DNA of 64,000 nt, taken from positions 372,001-436,000 of the forward strand of contig JACDTU010000022.1 in assembly GCA_022376465.1 (NCBI GenBank). Direction: 5' to 3'. A program made the position numbers and the translations under genes. Positions 12,901 to 24,083 of the stretch are shown in pieces; positions within the stretch are counted from its first letter, which is position 1, and each line of letters opens with the position of its first letter. The notes beneath the pieces are model-generated. The model saw only the letters and a list, made by a program, of their open reading frames with translations, was not told the origin of the DNA and made no database searches. The DNA comes from Cubamyces lactineus. Lineage: Eukaryota > Basidiomycota > Agaricomycetes > Polyporales > Polyporaceae.

Positions 12901-15900
12901 ATCTTACCACGGACGCCTTCATGACCGCGTTCTTCCTTGAGCCCTTCCCGCGCGCCGCTAGACGGTCTGTCGGACGCGTGGGGCAGAAAGCGTCTTTTCC
13001 CCGGATAGCGGTCTCGAAAATGAACAAGGCGTCTGTCAAGGAGGAGACGCCAGGGACTGTACGTCCTAGGTATGGCAGAATTGGTCCAACGTCCAGGTAT
13101 CGCGAACGACCGCGCGCCTTTGACGAATTACCACGGATCGAAACGAACGTTTCAAGGCGATGCATACCCGCGGCGGACTGACGGGCACCGGTGGCAGCCA
13201 GATGAGCTGTCAAAAAACCTCACCACGCCGGGTAAGCAATGTTGCAGCCATCGCGCTACGGATATGCATGACATCATACTACGCACCAGAGGGCGTGTTC
13301 GATGAATCTACAGGAAGACTTCTTGAGTGGTGCATCCAGGACAGATAACATCGACTGTGCAGGCCCTGAATGAATGGACAGCGTGAGAGCCCGGCGTGCG
13401 CGACCAGTTACTCCACACCCATAGCAGGGACAAGGACTTACTACCGGCCGGTCTCTTTCCTCAGATATTACCGACAGCGCAATGACGGTTTCTCGTTTTG
13501 AACCTTGCGCGGCATGGCGTATTCCCGGAGTGATAGTCCTAGCTACGACGGAGATTCTGACATCGATAGCGCAGTCCCTGCGCCGCGGGCGTGGCGGAGG
13601 CGAAGATATCCACCATCGGGTGGCGGCGAGAGGACGGTAGAACGCCCTACCCACGTAGACGGCCCGGGGATTTCTAGTGTCTTTGAATCGCCGCGGCATT
13701 CCCGTGGGTTGGGCAGGGAGCGTGAGCAATCTCGCACTTCGTAGTATGCGCACTAACTGACGGACGGGCGTTGGCCTGCCGAGGGAACATCCTGCCGGCT
13801 TCCGAGCTTCCCGTACGACGCAGAGCTATCGCGCGAAGCCGACGCTGTCCTGTCAAAGAGACGGCTCGAGCAAAGTTACGTCGACGGCGCACTGGCAAGA
13901 GGATTTTAATCGCCGGACTCACCGGGTCCAGAAGAGAATATGAACCTTGTACATCCCTCGGCGGAGGGTAGTCATATATCCCCGGCTACCTATGCAGCCC
14001 GTGCAATCGCACGGAGGATCCTGGCTGCCCGAGAGGAGCGACACATCCTGCATCAGCGTACTGCATCATCGCGAGGCGGAGAAACGGTCCCCAGATGGAA
14101 CACACATACAAGAAACAGTACAAGGCGCGCGCCATCGTGGCGCTCGAGTTCTCTTCTCTGCGGAACGCCACGCTGCGGGCCTTCTCTGGCCACCGTACTT
14201 CCACTTCCTGACATGCGCATGTGCACAGCAGCCGCCTCGAGGCGATGTGAGATAGCAGCCTGCGAGAACGCGTCGGATACTCATACCAGCTATATGCCAA
14301 CTTGTCTCTGGCGTCATCGCACGCCCGACAACACCAGCACGATGGAGTTTGCCAATGGGGGAGGATGACAGTCGTGCCCGGATTGGTTCAAAGGCGCTAT
14401 ACAGAGAACTTCATCGTCGCCAGGACTGAGAAGCAGGGACCCTGCTTACCGATCACAGCGCGGCGACGCACTAGAAGCATGTGTGCTCCCTGAACCTCGC
14501 GTAACGGCGCGTCTTCGCGACCGGACGGCTCCGCGGGATCGCGGACCTTCGCACGAGCTCTGTCAATAAAACTCAGCGCTCGACTTGCCGACACGGAGAA
14601 AAGGGAAGAAAAAAGTACTTACTTGTTGTACTTTGCGCCATCTGTCGCTGCATGCACGCGTTCTGTGCCTGGGTAAAGTGCGCTGTTCTCGCACGGGCGA
14701 CGGAGAGGCCTTCATCGCAGCGCTATGGCGACAGCGGCGCGAGGAGCCATACCGTGTTCAGCTTAACCAGAGAGGCATGTCTCTTGCCGCGTAGGGCGCA
14801 CACGTACACGGCTTGTCGGAAATCAAGTCTTTCTCCGCGACTCCACTCGGGCTCAGCTAGGCACATGAGTACCTACGACTTTGGCACATCGAGTCGTACG
14901 CGCGCTCGCATGTCGGAGTCGGAGTCGGACGAACACGACGGCGACCGCGGCGATGGCGATGGCGATAGCAGGGGCGGAAGCAGTCAGAAGGCTCGCTGAC
15001 AGGCTAGGGTGAACGTCAGCAGCGTACCAACAGCGCGAACACTTTGCGCGGAGGCCTGCGTACAGTCCCCGGAATGGCACTGACAGGAGCGCATGTGATG
15101 CGGCCTCCCGCGGGCGGGCGACTGAGCCTATCGAGCATCACAGCCTGACGGATAGCGCTGGAGGGGAAGACGAGGGCCGGCACTTGTCAAGGGGCAAACG
15201 GCTTCGTCTCGGAAGACGAGCTAGCAGCACTGGTACTGTGCAGACAGCCCAGGGGAAGACCGGCAGAAGACGCTAAAGCGCCGGAAAACCTGAAGGTTTC
15301 GAAGGGAAGCCACACGCGCCCCCCGGTGTCGTTCCATTCCCGCGCTCGGCCTCTCTTGCGAGCCCTAACGGGCGCGTCGCGCACGGGAGGGAAGATCGGT
15401 TTCCCCGCGAAGCGTGCACAGTCTGGCGCCAGATCACGTTATGAATTTGCAGGGACGGAGGGGCTAGAAGGACGTGTCGTGCCCTGAAATGTCCCGTAAT
15501 CGCGGCGTAGACGCTTGCTACTACTAGTGGAGCGCGCGGGGCGTGGCATGGGATCGCGATGAGGGTGAAGCCCTCCTCCGGCTGGCAGGACACGCTATGT
15601 GTGGTTGAGGATTCGCTGGCAAGTCAAAGGGTGCGATCAGTGCATGGCAGTACCGACATCGGCATGGGAGAACAGGTATAAAGAATGCGAACCTTGCAAG
15701 TACTCGAACATGTCGTATAAGCAGCAGTACATCAACAATTTTAGTTCCTTACGACGGAGAGCTGGAGAATTGCCGCCCGCGCGCGTAGGGTCCCGTTAGG
15801 CGCGCCGCGTTCGAGGTTTCCCTGGCTTTGTGTGACAGCTCTTGTCATATGTGGTTGCAGTGCTCGAAAGCATCAATATTGCTCTAGAGTCGCTAAATCG
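12901..15900. other. coding-like fragments on the plus strand
   Basis: Several plus-strand pieces look like exons but cannot be joined into one frame. About 13,072-13,347 has a phase-consistent GTAAGC...TTGCAG junction. 13,505-13,744 and 14,865-15,000 are Ser/Asp-rich. 15,599-15,799 contains CDQC and CEPC cysteine pairs. Frames are broken between them. This may be an unrecognised intron-rich gene or a decayed one. I cannot assign a function. Confidence 0.3.
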
Positions 15901-18900
15901 TCTACCATGCCAGGATTGTCAAGAGACGGTGCGCGAGGGCTATAAATGCTCACGCATGCGTATTGCTGATTCGCCCACCGTCCAACAGCTTCAATGATCA
16001 CCCAGATTTGTTGATTGAGGAGAGATGCGGTTGCCTAGGCGAACTCAGTGACTGCTGCTGTAGATGCCGATGGCACCTCCGTAAGCATAACGTTCAAGCC
16101 CTGTCCGCGCCGGCAACTGGATGACAGACCGGCGTCGATGGCCCATGTCATCCTGTCTGTCGTCTTCGCGCGTTCATGTCATCATCACGTATGACATTGA
16201 GGAACGAACTTCAAGATTGTGCGGACATCTTGGACTCGATGGACCTGAGGCCCGAGGTGTGCGGAAGCTTGCTCGAACAAGATGAGATGCGGTCAGTGGG
16301 CAGTACCAGAAGGATTTGGACGGCCGCGAGTAAAGACGCCGGTTAGAACTTACCCTCGGGATCATGGATCATGGTCGTGACTCATCCTCGTTCGGAGACG
16401 GCCACACGCCCATTGTTTGTCGATCATGAGTTGACGAAATGTGTCCTGGAAAGACGCGACTGCGCGAAGCCTTGAGCGGAGAGAAGCGACTGCCCAGGGT
16501 ATTAGCTTCATCAGCGCGGAGAACGACGCGGGTTTGTCAAAACCTCACTGATGAACGCCAAATCCTGCTGCTTTCGAGATGTGCAGTAGCCGTAAAGCAT
16601 CAGGGAGATCCATACTTGCACAGTAGGATCCGGCGCCTTCAAACGGGTTCAACGGTTCTGCAGCCCCGGGAAGCCGCGTAGCCTGCGTGAGTGACACAGT
16701 GCCGCTGCGACCCGTCGACCTGGATCCAACATTTCAGCACGCACTGCATGTCATCGACACTGGGGAATATCGCACCCACCTCTCCCTGTTGAGATGAGGG
16801 ATGAGGGACATTCGCCCGCTTTCGTCTATATTTCCGCTCAGCGTCAAACGTGAACTCATCGTTCAACGTTCTGTCTACCAACGCGGACACAGCCGCCCAC
16901 GAACTGTAACGCCAAGTGTCCAACGTTCAGCAGCTGCCGTCAGCACAAGCACAAGCCTATCCGCGCGTACCTGCCATTCAGGTTCGCTCCCGCCGCAGTG
17001 CCGCCCATCTTGATCCTGTCAACACGTCAGGCTCCGAGACACCCAAGGGTCCCAGAGTTGCATCACCCTGCCTTGACCCTGCCTCGGTGGAGATCAGCGG
17101 CGGGAGTGCAATCTGAACGTGTTTGACAGACTCTGGATGTACGTCTCGTTATCCTGTTGTCCTGTTGCTCTGTTATCGTGTTGTCGTGTTGTCAGCGTCG
17201 TCGTCTGAAAGCAAGGCTAGGTTGCTATACCTATGGCATTGACAGGACAGCACGTACTGAATTTGGTGACATGTCGTGTCATTGAGACAGGCGGCCAATG
17301 TCGAATCCGGACGATCAGTTATTACTGACTGCCAGTGCCAGTGGTGATGATCGCGTGGCGTGAACGACTCGGACGTCTATCCGCGCCCATACCGGTCCAA
17401 AACGTCGTGGTGTTTGATTGACCCGAAGTCAAAGCATGCTTCGCTATCCTCCGAAGAGTCCGTAGGTACTGTAAGTCGCGTATTGACATGCTTATGCCTC
17501 TGGTGTCGCCTTTGACTCCTGTCCCCTGTATGTCAGCCTGTTTATCGTGCGTATACCCTATAACCCGAAGCGTTCTCACAACATCACCGTTGAGACTTCA
17601 ACCCAGGTGAGACAGACCTACGAACCACGCCCCAGGGCGTGACGCGCATCCACCTAGGCCTCCGAGGGGGCACTGCAAGCGACAGGTGTTCAGACTCATT
17701 TATCAAACCTCGATACGCGCGGCCAAGCTAACAACACATATTCAGTAACTTACCTGCGGCCCAGCCGGGAGCCCTGAGCGCCAGTCGCACAGCAGCAGCA
17801 GTGCGTTTGTAGGTCCACGGCGCAGCGCGTGGATGATCGAGCTGAGTGCTATCTGGGCTGTATCAGCACTGCCAGTGCTAGCGTTACGCACTACTCTCGG
17901 AGCGCTGGAAAAGTAGCAGACGCTCGCCTGCATTAGGGAGGCGCGCCCCGGCGCCAGGGCAGGTTCGGTGTTGCTAGCGCCGCCATGAACATGCAGGTCC
18001 GCGGGCGGGAGCCTGACCGGGATCGATTACTAGGTGGGCAATGGTAACCTAGCCTGTGTCGGGCAAAGCGTCAGGGATGCAAGGATAAAGTTCGCACTAG
18101 GCGCAAGAGTTACCCTGACTACTACATTCCGGGATACGCGTTCCAGGGCCGACCTGCGTGGAAGCCTGGAAGTCGCAAAGGCTCCATTAGGGAGGGCGCC
18201 TCTTCCCGGCTGGGAGACGTAGGGACGCACGGTAAAGGCCCGGAAGGTTACCGTGCTCACGGGAGAGAAGGGTCGGTACGGCGAGGCTTGGTGCGCAGCG
18301 GACTCGGCTGCCTGGGTGGGCCATGTAGTGCACCGGTATCAGCATTAATCTGCAACTTCGCGGCATGTACGTACGTACGGCCACAAGGTTCAACTCGACG
18401 CGCAGTCGATCCTGAGCTTACTGATGTTCGCTGCGTAGGAACCTTGGATTAATAACCTGGACCGTCTACCTTCCGCTACTAGGTTCGAATTAGTAACGCA
18501 ACCCCTCAGAGCATAAGATGGCCAGGCCCGCTGCGTACGTACCTCAACTCTTCTGCATGTGTTGTTCACGGGCGTCGGGTTCAATATAGGTTCTCCCGGT
18601 AAGCTAAGCGTCGAGTGGACGCGGCGAATTGTGTTCGAGTTCAACAATTCCAAGGTCGCTGATGTGGATATTCCGAGATTCCAAGAATCTACGGTTTAGG
18701 CCTGGGACTTCACTCCGCATGCGTGGAGCGACGAGGATGTGGCGTACGATACATTGCGAGCGTTGTCCACTGCTTCGCAAGATGACGGTGCGGTATGATC
18801 GTCCTTGATGGCAGCAGTCGTATATGCACCGTTCCGACGTCGCCGAGCTGACAACGGAGGCGGCCATACTGGCAGTGGCCATGCTTCCCTCATCCCGTGT

Positions 18901-20500
18901 TGAGAAAGAGTGCTGCGTGTTGGCGTATCGGAGACGATGCGCAGTTTTCCCGAAATGAAAAGCGAGGAGATAGAAGAGTCGGCCGACGCATCCACTCCGG
19001 AGGCGCTGGCGTTGTGGCGTCGGAGGGTGACGGAGCTGTAGTGAGCCCCATTTGGTATGTTTGTTGGCATAGCACAGAGTTCGCGATCATGCTCTGCGCG
19101 TATTGGGTTCTGTTCAAGTGTCGTTGCCATCCATAAATATCAGATCCTGAACCCACCATTGGATTCGACGCGGAATGGATATGTTGGAGGGTGGCATCCG
19201 CACCGAGATATCCGGACGAAGCGCCGGGCAACACAGTCCCTGACGGAATCGCCCTCGAAGCCGGCTGCTGTAACCCCCGTCAGGGCTTCTCCGATCGACC
19301 GACCCGGAGGCCAGGAAAAGCCACAGTGCAACGCATCGATCGCGCCCTGCTGCCCAATACAGACATACTCCAAGAATCGACACAGCCCGATTCATCGCAG
19401 TAGACCTTCCGGGAAGCACACTGTCATGAAGAACTGAACGGACAAGCAGGTCAGTGATACATAAAACCTTTCGGTCATCCATTCGTCACAGACCTGCCAG
19501 AAACAGCGCGAAGCCGGACATGCCGCGAACAAGCACCTCGTTGAACCAACGCCGACGATACATGAGCATGCGCGCGGATCGAGCCAGGATGCACACCAGG
19601 CCAGCTTGCGCAGAAGGCAAGACTGTCATCCAGACAGCGCAACAGGCCCGCCACCTCCGGCAGCACGGAATCGCAAAAAGAAGCCGAGTCCTCGCGGTAC
19701 TTGTGCCTCTGAATACAATCCCGGGGGGAGCGAATCCCATTGAGAAACCCATGCCAGAGGACCATCCGCCTCAATAGATCCTATGAGGTCCGCGAGGCTC
19801 TACGACCCGGATCGACGTACTCGTGCTGTGGCAAACGACGTGTCTCCAACCTGACCTTCGTGTATCCGTCCAAGACTCACGAGGTGAGCGAATTCTCCGC
19901 CCGCGCGACTTCTTGATGCAAGCGGCCAATTCGGGCTGCACATTCTCAGCTCGCGAGTTCCTAGTCCTTCTGCTTCTTGCGCTGGGTCGTCGTCTTCTCG
20001 CTAGGATCTCCCACGGCTCGACGGACCTTCCGCGCGATGCATTATGAAGGGCGCGGAAAGACCGACCGGCGCGAAGGTCCGGATTCCAGGATACGCGCTC
20101 GCCGTTCCAGGAACGTGAACGCTGCTCGGGAGTCGGCCGTATGGAGACCTCGGAGGCTTAGGACCTCGGGCGGAGGATGTTGAAGGGCATTAACTACATG
20201 CGCGTGCCCATGCGCGAGTCATAGCCATGTCGGCGAGAACGGTATGAGTTCTGTATCACCGCGAGTGAGTTCATCCGGACCTGACTGTTGTACCACCGGC
20301 GGCTCTTTCTCAGTCTGGGACATGTCCTCCAGAACGCGCTTGCAGTCTTCCATGCATTTCTGTGACGTTGGAAACGAAACCCATAACACCTTGCAAGTGC
20401 ATAACGAACCTCTTACACTGTTACAGGCACTGTAACCTGCACGAGCTTATAGCCCCGGTAGCGCCGTGGACAAATGACCACCGCGCTACGCTCGTGCTCG
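15901..20500. other. stretch with no recognisable gene
   Basis: Only short overlapping frames are present on both strands. A low-complexity stretch near 17,150-17,210 repeats TGTTGTCGTG-like units. I see no RNA gene, terminal repeat or family motif. Confidence 0.4.
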
Positions 20501-22400
20501 CGCTCGCGCGCGGCCCTGCAGGGATCACCCCCAATCCCCAAACCCTTCCTTCATTCGAGTCTTTGATACACGTACGTTACCCCCTCCCCCCCCCAGTCTT
20601 CTCGTGATGGATGATCCATATGTGAGATGCGCCGCGCAGGAAATCAGCAGGCCTCCGAGCGCGCGACCGGATCGAACCTTTGTCTCCGTCCTCGTCCTTT
20701 GCAGGGCGCGCGGTGGTGACACGCCGCGCGTACGTCCGAGCCTGGTTCAGAGTCCGGTGGATTGGTACACCGTGTATATGATATGATGTTGTACGCCTGT
20801 GTAGGACTAGCCTTCGGGCGCGCGGAGATGGGGGGGAGTAGATCTGATGCGTGATGGCCACTGGCACCTAGTACCTACCCTTCGTAGACTCTCAGCACTT
20901 CAGCCTGAGTACTTGCGTTACGCATTGTACTTACGTGCATTTGCTGTATGAGAGATGGTGATGCAGATGCCAGATGCCGGATGCCAGATGCTGGCATTGA
21001 ATACTGCACATTGAACGTCGAGCGATGATGCATGATGGCCTGCGGCTGCGGCGCGGGAGGACTCCGGGGATGGCGGGGGCGGCGCGGGACTTGACATCAA
21101 TCCCCGGAGATTTCTTGATGATCTATATCCTGCATTCTGGAGTGGAGAGTAAGATGTGACTGAACATTGACATAGCTGACGAAAGCATGCGTAGGATGTA
21201 CGTACCTCGAGGTTCGCGGCACGATCGTGGCTTTACTATGAAGCATCCATTGAACGTCGGACCAGGGTTGCATCACACCCAGGTAGATGCCTGCAAAAAA
21301 GGCGCTGACGTTGACACGTCGAACTCGCATTCACGGTTCACGTACGTTGACACCGAGCGCTGAGCGCCCCTGGCGACGCTTGAGCGAAACTGTCAAACTC
21401 CCACTATAGAGCGCGAGCGATACCGTATAACCCGGATATCGCGATGCCGCCGTCTGGCGCCCATTGTCTCGGCATGCGGATATCCCCCGCGCGTCCGCGG
21501 TGACAGACGAGAGTCTGGGAGGTCTCTAGACTCCAGAGTGCGCACACTGGCAGGTCAGAGATGGGTGACAGATGCACGGTGGACTTCAGCTTCAGCGTCC
21601 AACGTAACCTCGCGCTGCGACAGTCGTGCAGCATCCTGGCGGGCCCGTGACTCCTGGGTGCCGCTCTCGAAGCCTTCAACGAGCGACTGTGTTTTGATTT
21701 GCAGCTGTCAACATTGTGGTTTCATAAATAGTTAGCAGGTGCTGCGAGCGCGATGCTCAGCGGTTACGGTTTGGGTACCAGATTCGAAGCACTCACCTGC
21801 TTGTATGGAGAATGCAAACACCGATGTAGACAGCTTCGCCCCCGAGACGTCGATGACAGAGCACGAAAGCTGCGCTGTACCGGGGAAGTTTTGCCACATG
21901 TCGCATGTGCTGCTGCTGTTGCTGCGAAGTCCGAGCCCATCGCGCAGCGCTACGATGACACAGTGCATCCAAGTGAGTGCTGTCAACCCCGGACCTTCAA
22001 GGTCAGCTTCAGCTCCCAGGGTGCGCTCTGAGGCCCTGACTGAGGCTCTGCAAACCAAGCAGCGACACCTGGGCGAGGCTTTGACGAACGGGCTCCGGGA
22101 TCGGAGCGAGCGAGTCCGGGCGGTAGCGCGCCCGGGGAAAGGAACGTCACCAATGATTGTGGTTTTCTGGCTTGGCTTGAGAATATCAGTAGGATCAGTA
22201 TATCGGTGTGTACGACGCGGGCGAGGCGATACCGGCGGCGCTGGGACGTCCACGCACGAGGGTAGCACAGACGCAACGCATAACAAGAATACGTATTACC
22301 TCGCCACAGCCAGGATGCACGGCGATACGGCAGAGTCGTCGTCATCCAAGATCGAATGAATCATCCTCCAGCGCCTCTCCCAACTCCTGCCAGCCCATGA
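20501..22400. other. possible decayed minus-strand gene
   Basis: On the minus strand several short coding-like blocks lie next to plausible splice sites: around 21,985-21,815, 21,690-21,550, 21,330-21,210 and 21,100-20,930. One block reads as a coiled-coil-like segment rich in Q, E, R and A, but it ends at a stop. Overlapping plus-strand frames of up to 206 codons exist too. I could not build a continuous gene or name a family. Confidence 0.25.
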
Positions 22401-22520
22401 TCGAGCTTCAAGCTGTATTCCCTTCGGGAGCCTCACGTCAGATACTATCCACTCAGACTGCGAAGACGCTCGGGCGTCTTTCGTCCGTTGCATCTGCCAA
22501 CCAAAATAGCGCTAGCGCGC

Positions 22521-22535
22521 GGGGGGGGGGGGGGG
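22521..22535. repeat. poly-G run of 15
   Basis: Fifteen G follow a CGCGC stretch. On single-stranded DNA it could slip or form a G-rich structure. Confidence 0.85.
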
Positions 22536-24062
22536 TAGGCCCCAGACAGGACCTTGGCTATAACCGCCCGGTTTCGAATAATGCCTCCAGGCGGAAGGAC
22601 GTCCCGGGCGAGTGGACCTTGAGCGGTTGTACAATGTATCAGTATAAGTAGCAGCCCCATTCGGACGCGCGTCTGTCTGTCAGACAGCACTCGGCGCAGG
22701 ATGCGTGTTGTGCGAATCTGCACGATCGGACGTGTGCTGGTTGGGAATTTCGTAAGCGTGGAGAGCACCTTGGGCGATGACCGGTACTTCTGGTTGTCAG
22801 AATAGCGCGAATGGGAGGCTCGGATGCAGGCGCCGCTGCTGTACTCACCACTCGTCATGATTTAGATGACGAGTTGAGTAGGCTGTAGTTGACGCTGGAT
22901 CGCAACGGAGTCCAGCGGCGAGATACATTAGAATTTAGTAGGCGCGCGCCTCAAAATGACGATGTCATCGTTCATAGATGGATATCTGTGCCGCGGCTGC
23001 TGAGTACACCTAGTATGACACATTGTATGGTGTATCATCTCATGGCGCTCGACTCGGAGGCGCGTTGAGTAACTCGTGTTGGGCGATTCGGAGATATGCG
23101 TGGCGGCCTCCGCGGCGGCACACATCCAGTAACGTACGGAAGAGCCTTGAACGAAGTTAGCAGGTCGTATCCGGAAATGGCTGCTAGAGTTGACTAACTC
23201 TCACTGATCATCATCTTCATAGTCGGACACGCTCACACTAGGACTCGGCAGGCAAGTCAGCGCTCTGCCACCCATGCAGCAACTCGCAAGAAAACCAAAT
23301 TCACTCACCCTAGCTATAGGGAAGGCTGCTACAGTACTTGGCTATAATAGGCAATCGGAGTTGGCGGTGAGTAACATCATACGCCTAGTATACCGCGTAC
23401 GTACTAGTACTAGTGTACGCCGACTGCCCATCTACCCGATCGAACGAATCCCACTGAAGCCGAGCGCCAGCAGCGCTAGTGTAGCGGACGTCATCCGACA
23501 TCCTAAACGGCAGCCGTGCGCACGCCTGACGTATGTACGGAGTACGTACTAACGATTGCCTCCTCCCGGCATGCCGTTTAGCCAGTCAGCTATCCTGGAT
23601 CCAGGATCCTCGCCATAGGCTGGCCCGCTTGTGAACGCGTGAACGCTCAGCCAGGGTCGCGCACGCCGCACAGTGTGTACAGCGTATGTACAGTAAGTAC
23701 CACCGATCGCTACCACCGATCGCGCGTCGCCGCTCAGGCTCGGAGGTTCGTTCGCCCACCGCCCGAAAGAATATACAGTATAACGGAGTTCTCACCCATC
23801 CTCAGGGCTCCGCGCGCCTGTCAATGGAGGAGATCTGACGGGTACGGGCGCATCGCCGTCGTCGCGTCCCTGCAAGCTTGTTTCTGATCTCCCAAGTGCT
23901 GAGAGCCAGCCTCAGCGAATCGTGAACGCGAATGTGCTGTGGTGAGCTCTTGGGGAGCCTCGTGCCGCGCTCGGGGGGCGTGGGCCTGGGACTCGAAGCT
24001 TGAGATCTCGAGAGCCTGGGAGTCTGAGAGTCTGGTCTGGACCCCGTCGAACCGTGAAGAAA

Positions 24063-24083
24063 ACGTCGACGTCGACGTCGACG
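24063..24083. repeat. GTCGAC simple repeat
   Basis: The hexamer GACGTC/GTCGAC is repeated about three times. A near-identical tract occurs at 34,991-35,010. Confidence 0.8.

Noticed and set aside
18470..18510. A GGTTCGAAT sequence flanked by short complementary bases, resembling a tRNA T arm
   Set aside because: No acceptor, D or anticodon stem can be drawn around it on either strand.
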